DNA from: Holophaga foetida DSM 6591
GTDB taxonomy: Bacteria; Acidobacteriota; Holophagae; Holophagales; Holophagaceae
Length of the DNA: 64,000 nt
Assembly (NCBI RefSeq): GCF_000242615.2
Contig: NZ_KI912268.1
Span: 387,229 to 451,228, forward strand
Direction: 5' to 3'
The notes beneath the pieces were generated by a model. It ran no database searches, was not told where the DNA came from, and saw nothing but the letters and a program-made list of their open reading frames with translations. Both the position numbers and the translations under genes were made by a program. Of this stretch, positions 37,467 to 46,800 are shown in pieces (the first letter of the stretch is position 1; each line of letters starts with the position of its first letter).

Positions 37467-39791
37467 CTACTCAAGGCTCTTCTGGATCGCGGCCTTGAGC
37501 TCCCGGAAGGTGTAGGGCTTCTGGAGGAAGGTGAGCAGGCTCTGGTTGATGAAATCCTTACTGCTTTCCTGCTCGGTGTAACCGCTGCTCAGGATGACGG
37601 GGGTATTCGCGTTCAGGCTCCGGATGGCCTGGAAGGCTTCCCGGCCATCCATGCGGGGCATGGTCAGATCCAGGAGCACCAGACGGACCCGATCAGCATG
37701 GTGCTGGAAGAGATCCACTGCGGCCCTTCCGTCGTTCGCCATCATGACTTCGAAGCCCATGGCCTCAAGCATGGTGGAGGTGGTTTCCCGGATGCTGGGC
37801 TCGTCATCCACCAACAGGATCAGTCCTCCCGCGCGGGAATCCGGAAGGTTCTGAGGCGGTTCCGGGTGGACCACCGGGGTTTCGATGGCCGGGAAGAATA
37901 GCCGGAAGACTGTCCCCTTGCCGACCTCGCTATAGATGCGGAAGCCCGCATGGTGCCCCCGGATGATTCCCTGGAGGGCGGAAAGACCGAGTCCACGTCC
38001 CACGGTTTTGGTCGTGAAGAATGGATCGAAGATGCGGCTGATGACCTCCTGGGTCATGCCACACCCCGTGTCGGAAACCTCCAGGGTCACGTATCGGCCT
38101 GGGGATAGGCCCTGTCCGTGGAGTTGGGCCAGGATGAAGGCCTCGTCCATCACCTGGGTCCCTGTGGTGATCTGGATGGTGCCCTCCTGGTCTCCGATGG
38201 CATCGGAGGCGTTGGTCACGAGGTTCATGACCACCTGTTGGAGTTGGGCAGCATCGGCTTCAATGGGGGGCAGGGGGATGGTCGGATGGATCTGGAGGCT
38301 GATCTTCTTCGAAATGGAGACATGCAGGAGGTGAGCCATCTCCTGTACGACATGGTTGAGGTCGTGAGGTTTCACCACGAAGCGGCCGCGCCCGCTGTAG
38401 GCCAGCATCTGCTTGGTCAGTTCCGCGGCCCTGAGGATCGTCTTCTCCACGCTATCGATGTAGGGCAGGGCGGGGGATGCCGGAGAGAGATGGAGCTGGG
38501 CCAGATTCAGGTTGCCCAGGATGGCGGTCAGGAGGTTGTTGAAGTCATGGGCGATACCCCCGGCCAGAACGCCCAGGCTCTCCAGCTTCTGGGCCTGTCG
38601 CATGGCCTGTTCGGCCTGGAGGGTCTGGGTGATGTCCCGGGCGATGGCCACCATATCGTAGCGTCCCTCTCCCCGCAGGACAGGGACCGCCAGGGTCGTG
38701 AAGTCCTTCCTGCCGTCCGGGAGTGTCAGGGAGGCGGTGAAGGTTCGAGGTCTGCCGCTCTGAAGGCAATCTTCGAAGCCCTTCATGAACTTGGCAGCGC
38801 CTTCCGGGGGGAGGATCTCCCCCAGGGCCTTTCCCTTGGCGGAACTGGCGGAGATCCGGAAGTGGGCCTGGGCTGCCGGGTTGAGATCCTCGATGCGATA
38901 ATCCTCCGCTCCCTGAACCGACAGCCAGAGGATGCCGTCGCTGGTGTTCATGAAGAACCCCCGGAAGCGCTGCTCACTTTCCCGCAGGGCCTTCTCGGCG
39001 CGGTTTCTCTCCGTGACATCCCTGACAAGGGAGAGGACCGAGCCTGGGAGGCAGGAAACGACCCGGCTTTCGAAGTCGACCGACTTCCCCCCCATGGGAA
39101 GGCTGTAGTCCACGACCTGGACCGAATGGGTGAGATCGGCTTGGCGGAAGGCCTCATGGCAGCGCTGGGCGACTTCCGGTGGCATGAATTCGATGATGTT
39201 TTTGCCCAGGAACTCCTCAGGGGCGACGAGCAACGCCTCGGCGTGGCTGCTGTGATAGTCCAGGCAGATGCCGTCCACGGTGGAGAAGAAGATGAGGTCG
39301 GGAATGGCTTCCACGAAGGCCCGGTTCTTGGCCTCACTCTCCCGGAGCGCTTCCTCCGCCAATTTCCTGGCCGTGATGTCCTCGAGCATGATCACGTACG
39401 CTTCGATCTCCCCATCGGGATTCCGGAGCGGAAAGGCGTTCAGGCGAACACAGAAGCGCCTGATGGGGACTCTTGGGTCCGATTTGCTGGGATCAGCCCA
39501 GAATTCCGGGGCCTGCCTCTCCTCCCCACGGCACCTGGCGATCAGGGCGTCCCGCTGTCCAGCGGCGATGAGCATGGGGTCTTCGAAGACTGAGTAGCCT
39601 GGCGGCGGAGCCTCTCCGAACAGTCTGCGGAATGCGTTGTTGACGTGGAGAGTGTGTCCCTGGGTGTCGATCATGTGGACGGCGTAGGGGTTCTGGTCCA
39701 CGATCTCCCGGAACCGCTGCTCGCTGAGTCGCAGGCGATCTGCAAGTTCCTGCCGCGGGATGTCGTTCTGGGGGGGGTCGGTGGTGGGCAT
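37467..39791 (-). CDS. PAS-containing hybrid sensor histidine kinase
   Basis: 774 residues, no membrane helices, so a soluble sensor. Three PAS domains in order: about 20-145 (QRFREIVDQNPYAVHMID), 150-270 (NRAFVEAIPDLIFFSTVDG) and 275-400 (QRFRGFFMNTSDGILWL). The kinase core has the H-box GGIAHDFNNLLTAILGNL with phospho-accepting His415, the N-box QVVMNLVTNASDAI and G-box DTGCGM and GRGLGLSAL. The C-terminal receiver domain has ILLVDDEPSIRE, phospho-accepting Asp708 in VLLDLTMPRMDG and the lysine in FLQKPYTFREL. Such kinases usually pass phosphate on to a separate output protein; none is nearby, so it is an orphan. The signal is not known. Confidence 0.93.
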   Translation of the reverse strand: MPTTDPPQNDIPRQELADRLRLSEQRFREIVDQNPYAVHMIDTQGHTLHVNNAFRRLFGEAPPPGYSVFEDPMLIAAGQRDALIARCRGEERQAPEFWADPSKSDPRVPIRRFCVRLNAFPLRNPDGEIEAYVIMLEDITARKLAEEALRESEAKNRAFVEAIPDLIFFSTVDGICLDYHSSHAEALLVAPEEFLGKNIIEFMPPEVAQRCHEAFRQADLTHSVQVVDYSLPMGGKSVDFESRVVSCLPGSVLSLVRDVTERNRAEKALRESEQRFRGFFMNTSDGILWLSVQGAEDYRIEDLNPAAQAHFRISASSAKGKALGEILPPEGAAKFMKGFEDCLQSGRPRTFTASLTLPDGRKDFTTLAVPVLRGEGRYDMVAIARDITQTLQAEQAMRQAQKLESLGVLAGGIAHDFNNLLTAILGNLNLAQLHLSPASPALPYIDSVEKTILRAAELTKQMLAYSGRGRFVVKPHDLNHVVQEMAHLLHVSISKKISLQIHPTIPLPPIEADAAQLQQVVMNLVTNASDAIGDQEGTIQITTGTQVMDEAFILAQLHGQGLSPGRYVTLEVSDTGCGMTQEVISRIFDPFFTTKTVGRGLGLSALQGIIRGHHAGFRIYSEVGKGTVFRLFFPAIETPVVHPEPPQNLPDSRAGGLILLVDDEPSIRETTSTMLEAMGFEVMMANDGRAAVDLFQHHADRVRLVLLDLTMPRMDGREAFQAIRSLNANTPVILSSGYTEQESSKDFINQSLLTFLQKPYTFRELKAAIQKSLE

Positions 39792-39926
39792 GGTGGCTTC
39801 TGCTCTGCGCTCGGGTCTGAGTACCGCTCAGTATAGGTGTCTCGGCCTTTCCCTTACCGACGATTAACCTTTGAAAAAACATGGGGATCGGGTGAACTCG
39901 ACGTGAATTGGGGTATCGGCCCTTGA

Positions 39927-39946
39927 CACCCCAAGATCTTGGGGTG
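39927..39946. promoter_or_regulatory. Perfect 20-bp palindrome in the nrdJ promoter region
   Basis: CACCCCAAGATCTTGGGGTG is a perfect palindrome 137 bases before the nrdJ start. A TTGACA (39923-39928) overlaps its left end, so a protein bound here would cover the -35 region. NrdR sites in front of ribonucleotide reductase genes are palindromic with AC.../...GT ends; this one shares that form but not the usual centre, so NrdR is only one possibility. Confidence 0.55.
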
Positions 39947-40083
39947 AATCTTGTATCTCGACACTACCCCTTGAGGTTTGACGAGACCGCCCTTGATCCC
40001 CTGGGCGGGTGTCGTGTTCCACCCACCCCCTATCGCTTCTTCACCTTCACCGGTGGAGGGCATGTTTCGCGTCCGAGGCATTC

Positions 40084-43000
40084 ATGCAGATCTCCCGCCA
40101 CTTCACCAAGCAGGGTCGCGATCCCCTGGAGGGCATCCCTTTTGTGCCCCGGACCAGCCGCATCACCAAGCTGGATGGCACGGTGGTGTTCGAGGCCAAG
40201 AACGTGATGGTGCCTGAAAGCTGGTCCCAGGTGGCGGTGGACATCCTGGCTCAGAAGTATTTCCGGCGGAAGGGCATCGATGCCCTGAACTGTGGCGAGA
40301 GCGATTCGCGACAGGTCTTCCATCGGCTGGCGGGCTGCTGGCGGCATTGGGGGGAAAGCTTCGGCTACTTCGACGGTCCCGCCGACGCCCAGGCGTTTTA
40401 TGACGAACTGGTATACATGCTGGCCAACCAGATGTGCGCCCCCAACTCCCCCCAGTGGTTCAACACGGGCCTGCACTTCGCCTACGGCATTTCTGGTCCC
40501 GCCCAGGGGCACAGCTATGTGGATCCCAAGACCGGGGAGATGCGCCAGTCCACCAGCGCTTATGAGCGGCCCCAGCCCCACGCCTGCTTCATCCAGAGCG
40601 TGAACGACGACCTGGTGAACCCCGGCGGCATCATGGACCTCTGGGAGCGCGAGGCCCGCATCTTCAAGTACGGTTCGGGCACCGGCTCGAACTACTCCAA
40701 GATCCGCGGAGCCGAAGAACCCCTGTCGGGCGGCGGTCGTTCCTCCGGCCTCATGAGCTTCCTCCAGGTGGGTGACAAGGCCGCCGGGGCCATCAAGTCC
40801 GGGGGCACCACCCGCCGGGCCGCCAAGATGGTCTGCCTGGACCTCGACCACCCGGACATCGAGCCCTTCATCCTCTGGAAGGTCAACGAAGAGCGCAAGG
40901 TGGCCATGCTGGCCGCCGGTAGCCAGCTGCTGGTAAGGCACTGGAACGCCCTCTGCGAGGCCGTGGAAGGCAGCGTGGATCGCGATGCCGACCCCAAGAC
41001 CAACGAGAAGCTGCGCAAGGCCCTGGCCAAGGCCAAGAGGGACGGCGCCGCCCCGGCCTTCCTCTCCCAGAGCCTGTACCGCCTCTCCCAGGGGGACTTC
41101 GAGCGGGACATCCACACCTACGACACCGGCTGGGATGGCGAAGGCTACGCCACCGTGGCCGGAATGAACTCCAACAACTCCATCCGGGTGCCCGACGCCT
41201 TCATGCGCGCCGTGGAGGCCGACGGCGACTGGCAGCTCACCCGCCGGGTGGATGGCAAGGTCAGCAAGACCCTCAAGGCCCAGGACCTGTGGCGCAAGGT
41301 GAACTACGCCGCCTGGGCCTGCGCGGACCCCGGGGTGCAGTTCAACACCACCATCAACGACTGGCACACCTGCCCCGAGGATGGCCCCATCAACGCGAGC
41401 AACCCCTGCTCCGAATACATGTTCCTGGACGACACGGCCTGCAACCTGGCCTCCCTGAACCTGTGCGCCTTCCTCACTCCTGATGGTGGATTCGATCTGG
41501 AGGGTTACCGCCACGGCATCCGCCTCTGGACCATGGTTCTGGAGATCTCGGTGCTCATGGCCCAGTTCCCCAGCGAGACCATCGCCCGCCTGAGCTACGA
41601 ATACCGGACCCTGGGCCTGGGCTACGCCAACCTGGGCGCCATGCTGATGCGCCTGGGCATCCCCTACGACAGCCCAGAAGGCACCCAGTGGTGCGCCGCC
41701 CTCACGGCCATCCTCACCGGTGACGCCTATGCCACCAGCGCCGAGATGGCCAAGGAGCACGGTCCTTTCCCCGGCTACGCCAAGAACAGCGCCCACATGC
41801 TGCGGGTGATCCGCAACCATCGCCGGGCCGCCTACAACGCCGCCACCTCCGAATACGAGAACCTTTCCATCACGCCCCAGGGCCTCACGGGGGAGGGCAT
41901 CCCCAAGAGCGTCCTGAACGCGGCCCGCCAGAGCTGGGACAAGGCCCTGGAGCTGGGTGAAGCCCACGGCTTCCGCAACGCCCAGGTCTCCGTGCTGGCC
42001 CCCACGGGCACCATCGGTCTCCTCATGGATTGCGACACCACGGGCGTCGAGCCCGACTTCGCCCTGGTGAAGTTCAAGAAGCTCTCCGGCGGCGGCTACT
42101 TCAAGCTGGTGAACCGCGCCATTCCCGAAGCCCTGGCCCGCCTGGGCTACACCACCACCCAGATCCAGGACATCGAACGCTACGTGGTGGGCTGGGTTGA
42201 GATCACGGACCAGACCCCCGGCATCACCCGCAAGGAGCTCCTGGCCAAGGGCTGGACGGAGGAAGAGCTGGCCGTCATCGAGGCCAAGCTCCCCACCGCC
42301 TTCGACCCCGCCTTCACCCTGGATGTGGAACGCCTGAAGAAGGACTTCCCCGAAGCCGCCGTCAGCACCTTCCTGGAAGCCCTGGCCGGTGCCATGACCG
42401 TGGAGGGTGCTCCCCACCTTAAGGCCGAGCATCTTCCCATCTTCGACTGCGCCAACCGCTGTGGTCGCAAGGGCCAGCGCCTGATCGCGCCCCTGGGCCA
42501 CATCCGCATGATGGGCGCCGCCCAGCCCTTCCTCTCCGGGGCCATCAGCAAGACCATCAACCTGGCTATCGAGAGCACCGTCGAGGAAGTTGGCGAGATC
42601 TACAAGGCCTCCTGGCAGCTCATGCTCAAGGCCGTGGCCCTCTACCGGGACGGCTCCAAGATGAGCCAGGCCCTGGCCACCAACCTGGAGCAGCTCGAAG
42701 GCCTGGAAGCCCTGGCGGACGAGGAGGCCACGGTGGTCGAAAAGACCCAGGTGATGGCCGAGGCCCTCTCCCATCAGGTGGTGCGGACCTACCGCAAGAA
42801 GCTCCCCAACCGGCGGGGCGGCTACACCCAGTCGGCTTCCGTAGGTGGCACCAAGCTCTATCTCCGCACCGGGGAATACGAGGACGGCACCCTTGGAGAG
42901 ATCTTCCTGGACATCCACAAGGAGGGCGCGGCCTTCCGCTCCCTGCTCAACTCCTTCGCCATTGCCGTTTCCATGGGTCTCCAGTACGGGGTGCCCCTGG

Positions 43001-43449
43001 AGGAGTACTGCGACGCCTTCCTCTTCACCAAGTTCGAGCCCAATGGCATGGTCTCGGGCCATGATGCGGTGAAGCTCAGCACCTCCATCATCGACTTCGT
43101 CTTCCGGGACTTGGCCATCAGCTACCTGGGCCGCTTCGAGCTGGCCCAGGTGGACCCCGAGCGCCTCATGAACCTGGTAGACAGCCGCAAGCCCGAGAGC
43201 CCCGCCCAGGACTTCCAGGCCGCCAACGCCGGCATGGTGCCCCTCTTCTCCGCCGCGGAAGTGGCGGGGGTGGCGGCTCCCGCTCCGACCATGGCCACGG
43301 TGGGCGCCCAGCGCGCCAGCGCCGCCCAGTCCGCCCGCGAGAAGGGCTACACCGGCGATCCCTGTCCCGAGTGCGGCCACCTGACCCTGGTGCGCAACGG
43401 CGCCTGCCTGAAGTGCCAGACCTGCGGCGCCACCACGGGTTGCAGCTAG
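40084..43449 (+). CDS. nrdJ: Adenosylcobalamin-dependent ribonucleotide reductase, class II
   Basis: Reduces ribonucleotides to deoxyribonucleotides with a radical from adenosylcobalamin, so it needs no oxygen and no separate small subunit. 1121 residues from ATG 40084 (GAGG five bases upstream); an earlier ATG at 40009 is not used. Marks are [14 protein letters not shown] near 117, [15 protein letters not shown] near 198, the radical-cysteine region [14 protein letters not shown] near 438, and [14 protein letters not shown] near 640. The C terminus ends in a zinc-ribbon-like [18 protein letters not shown] and CGATTGCS, with the cysteines that shuttle reducing power. No B12 riboswitch is visible upstream. 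A strong terminator follows. Confidence 0.95.
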   Translation: MQISRHFTKQGRDPLEGIPFVPRTSRITKLDGTVVFEAKNVMVPESWSQVAVDILAQKYFRRKGIDALNCGESDSRQVFHRLAGCWRHWGESFGYFDGPADAQAFYDELVYMLANQMCAPNSPQWFNTGLHFAYGISGPAQGHSYVDPKTGEMRQSTSAYERPQPHACFIQSVNDDLVNPGGIMDLWEREARIFKYGSGTGSNYSKIRGAEEPLSGGGRSSGLMSFLQVGDKAAGAIKSGGTTRRAAKMVCLDLDHPDIEPFILWKVNEERKVAMLAAGSQLLVRHWNALCEAVEGSVDRDADPKTNEKLRKALAKAKRDGAAPAFLSQSLYRLSQGDFERDIHTYDTGWDGEGYATVAGMNSNNSIRVPDAFMRAVEADGDWQLTRRVDGKVSKTLKAQDLWRKVNYAAWACADPGVQFNTTINDWHTCPEDGPINASNPCSEYMFLDDTACNLASLNLCAFLTPDGGFDLEGYRHGIRLWTMVLEISVLMAQFPSETIARLSYEYRTLGLGYANLGAMLMRLGIPYDSPEGTQWCAALTAILTGDAYATSAEMAKEHGPFPGYAKNSAHMLRVIRNHRRAAYNAATSEYENLSITPQGLTGEGIPKSVLNAARQSWDKALELGEAHGFRNAQVSVLAPTGTIGLLMDCDTTGVEPDFALVKFKKLSGGGYFKLVNRAIPEALARLGYTTTQIQDIERYVVGWVEITDQTPGITRKELLAKGWTEEELAVIEAKLPTAFDPAFTLDVERLKKDFPEAAVSTFLEALAGAMTVEGAPHLKAEHLPIFDCANRCGRKGQRLIAPLGHIRMMGAAQPFLSGAISKTINLAIESTVEEVGEIYKASWQLMLKAVALYRDGSKMSQALATNLEQLEGLEALADEEATVVEKTQVMAEALSHQVVRTYRKKLPNRRGGYTQSASVGGTKLYLRTGEYEDGTLGEIFLDIHKEGAAFRSLLNSFAIAVSMGLQYGVPLEEYCDAFLFTKFEPNGMVSGHDAVKLSTSIIDFVFRDLAISYLGRFELAQVDPERLMNLVDSRKPESPAQDFQAANAGMVPLFSAAEVAGVAAPAPTMATVGAQRASAAQSAREKGYTGDPCPECGHLTLVRNGACLKCQTCGATTGCS

Positions 43450-43475
43450 CAGATACCAGAAGCCGCTTCTCTTTC

Positions 43476-43509
43476 GGGCCGCACTCCACAGGGTGCGGCC
43501 CTATTTTTT
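43476..43509 (+). terminator. Rho-independent terminator after nrdJ
   Basis: Perfect 9-bp stem GGGCCGCAC (43476-43484) with GTGCGGCCC (43493-43501), loop of eight, then TATTTTTT. It starts 27 bases after the nrdJ stop. Confidence 0.92.
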
Positions 43510-43644
43510 CCAACAGCGTCGCTCCCCCTAGTGTTGCGGCAACCCTGAAGGTGTTTGAACTTCTGGAGTCAAATAGTGGTCTTATTGAGCGTGTAAAAGC
43601 CGATGGTCGTTATTTTCGCGGCAGTTCATTAGCCTTCTGCTTTT

Positions 43645-43725
43645 ATCCTGCATATCCTGTTGAAAAGCTTTGAACAGGATATGCAGGATGGGCAGGATAA
43701 AGACATCCCCCGGCAGAGCCGGGGG
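43645..43725. repeat. Palindromic 'CAGGATAAA' repeat, copy 1, with adjoining hairpin
   Basis: A 17-bp perfect inverted repeat (43645-43661 and 43673-43689, arm ATCCTGCATATCCTGTT) surrounds an AAAGCTTT centre, and is followed by GGGCAGGATAAAG. A second hairpin, CCCCCGGC AGA GCCGGGGG, lies at 43707-43725. The copy at 54680 has the same core in the opposite orientation. The remaining parts of the gap (43510-43644 and 43726-43810) hold no recognisable gene, though flanking sequence at 43600-43644 also matches the other copy. Confidence 0.8.
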
Positions 43726-43810
43726 GTTTCCCGAAAAGGCTGCTGATACGCATGCGCCCTGGGGCAAAGCCGTGGGTCGCTGGTATGTGTCCTTGGTGTC
43801 TTCCTGTGGC

Positions 43811-46800
43811 TCAGCTCTTTGCAGTTGTGGCGGGACCAGCGACACCCATGCCTTCTTCGATGGCCTGGATGAGGGCCGGACGGAGCTGGTTGGGGTCGAT
43901 GATGCCATCCAGGGAGCCCACCTGCTTGGCCCGCTGGACGGTATGGATGGCATCGAACTGCTCGGCCACCTCCCGTGTCTTTTCCGCCATGACCGTGGCC
44001 AGGATGGTCTGGAGATCCTTGCGGGCCTTGTGGGCCGTGGGGTCGGCCTTCAGGCGCTTCTCGGCCCGGACCACCCTGGGGTCCTGGAGGGCCAGAGAGC
44101 GGGCCTCCTCGGGGAAGACCACCGCCGCCGCAGGGGCGCCGCCGATGACCGAAGCGAAGGAGCCCGTGAGGGCCAGGGCCTTGAGGTTCGGGTTCAGGGC
44201 CTTGGAGAAGACCACGTAGGCGCCGCCGTGGTAGCGGGCCACCACACAGAAGACGATGGGCCCCTTGAAGTTCACGATGGCGCGCCCGATCTCGGCGCCG
44301 TACTCCAGCTGGAGACGCCGCAGGGATTCCGGAGAACCGTCGAAGCCAGAAAGGTTGGCGACCACGATGAGGGGGCGGTTGCCGGAGGCCGCGTTGATGG
44401 CCCGGGCGATCTTCTTGGAGGCCTGGGGGAAGAGGGTGCCGCCGGACCAGGAATCGGGACCGTCCGAGGGGACATAGCCCATGCGGGGCAGGGGTTTGGA
44501 TTCAATTCCCACCATGCAGGCGGGCCAGCCGCCGATGTGGGCGTCCCAGATGACTGCCACGTCGGCATCGGTCTGGATGGGCCAGCGCTCCAGGGGCTCG
44601 CAATCCTTGTCGATGACGGCACGCAAGGTGGCCCGGATATCGAAGGGTTTCTTGCGGCCGGGATTGGTCTCTTCCTGGAAGATCTCGCCGATGGTCTCGA
44701 AGGGCTCGGGGCCGGTGTAGGGCTCCATGCAGACATTCCGGTCAATCTCGTCGCTGGTGGGACGGCGGCGGGGACCGGGCTCGCCAGGTGCGCAGTACGT
44801 GTGCTCGTAGTAGCGCATCAGGATCTGGCAGGCCTCACCCAGATCATGGGCGTGGTACTGGGCCTGACCATTGGGACCCATGATGCGCTCGAAGCCGCCA
44901 ATGCCCAGGTTGTCCTCGGCGGAGACGCTGCCGGAATAGTCCAGGGCCCGTTTGCCGGTGAGGAGCATGGAACCCGTGGGGGTCATGATCAGGCAGCCAC
45001 GGGTGTGCATGAGCATCGTGGATTCCGCATTCCAGTAGGACTGGGCGCCCACGTTGATGCCATCCACCACGACGTTGATCTCCCCACCCTTCTGGGTGAA
45101 GTGGATGATGCGCCGCAGGACGGAGGCCGTCCAATCCAGGTTCTCGGTGCCGGAGTCCATGGCGATCTTGGCGCCACTGGAGACCGGGAACCATTCGAGG
45201 GGAATGTTCATCTCCTCCGCCAGGTTGAGGGCGGCGATGACGCGGCGGCATTCCGGCTCCGAGAGGGCTCCCAACTCGCGAATGGCATCGCCGAGCACTA
45301 GGACGCGGGTGATGCCGTCAGGGTACTTGTCTGTGAAGTTCCGAACCACGCCTACGACCACATTGGCGGCGTTCTCGCCATACGGGCGGCCCTTGACCGA
45401 GATCAATCGATCGCCGTTCTCTGGGTCCAGATCGTATTCCTCGAACTCGCCTGCTGCGAACTTGGCCGAGGCTTCCGCCGGGGCGATCATCTTGACGATC
45501 TCATAGACATACGGAACCCGACGTTGCCGCGCCCGCACCAGCTTGAGGGTGTAGTCATCCAGGGCCCTAAGGGGCTCGGAATGGGGTTCGTTCAGCGTCA
45601 TCTCGTGGCGTGGGCCGGTGCGGTCGGAGATCGAAAGGACGATGTCCTGAGGCTCCTGTGTGCTGTCCTCCTGCAGCATCATGCGCAGGGATATCTTCTC
45701 CAGCCCCAGGTTGTGGGCGGAGGGGAAGAGGCGGTCCACGATCCGGAAGATATCCTCCCGGCGGGCCTGAAGGGTCGGCCAGAAGAGAATCGTGACCCGG
45801 TTCCAGGGAAGGCGGGTCTTGGGGCCGCGTCCCAGCTGCTGGCCCCGGATGGCATGGAAGGACTCGAGGAGGGTGTATTCCAGTTCCGGCAGGGCGATGA
45901 CCTGCCCCTCGGCATCCCGCACGGGGTGAAGCTCGCGCACCTCAGCCGTGGCGAAGAACCGTTCGTCACGGGGATTCTTCTGGGCCCTGGCATGGAAGAG
46001 ATGGAGATCATCAGAGCTGAAGACCCGGCGGGCGTCAAAATCCCGCATGCGCCAGAGCTCCAGGCGTTCGGCCACCGCAGGGTGGAAGCCCCGCTGGACG
46101 GCGATCTCTTCCCAGCCCTTCTTCTTGCGGGCGAAGGTTATATACTGCATCGCCGTTTCTGGGTGGATGAGCATGACGCAGACCCGTTGTATGCGGGCAT
46201 CCAGCTCACACATGGTCAGGGCATCGGTGAGGAGGCTGTGGTCCGACTCTTCGCAGGGTTCTTCAGGGATCGAAACGAAGAGGTCCACCACGGCCCGGGC
46301 GCCGGTCGGGATCTGGGCCGCCAGATGGTTCAGGCCGCTGAGGGCCTCTTTGATCGCGCCGATTTCCGCGAAGGTGGCCAGGATCCGGATGGGCTGGCCG
46401 TCCTTTTCGATGCGCGCCAGGAGTTGCAGGCGGCCATCCACCCGCAGGGCACAGGGCTCACTCACCGGCCTGGGGCGATAGAGGCGGCGCAGCATCACTT
46501 CCATGACCAGTCCCGTCAGGCCCTCCTCGCCCTGGAGGAGCATGGGCGCGAAGTGGGACATGAGGGAGAAGGGGAAACGCGTCAACTCCTTCATGAGGGC
46601 GGCGCGTTCCTCGGAGTCATGCTGATCGAAGCTGGGTCCCAGGCAGGAGTGCTCCTCCCGGAGTTTCTGGAGTGCCACCCGCACCTTGACAAGGGCATCC
46701 TCCTTGCGCTGGACCTGATCCTGGGCCTCGAAGAGCTGGTAGCGGGCCTGGAGGGCCGTCTCGCAGACAGCGGGGCTGGCGTCCTGGGTGAGGGCCACCA

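Noticed and set aside
39842..40083. Cobalamin riboswitch in front of nrdJ
   Set aside because: No B12-box sequence or the expected multi-stem layout could be found; only a 20-bp palindrome is present.
40030..43380. 1116-codon open frame on the minus strand opposite nrdJ
   Set aside because: Shadow of nrdJ; low-complexity Gly/Val/His composition and no family motifs.
43645..43725. CRISPR array
   Set aside because: The repeats are palindromes present once per site, without regular spacers; no cas gene in the window.
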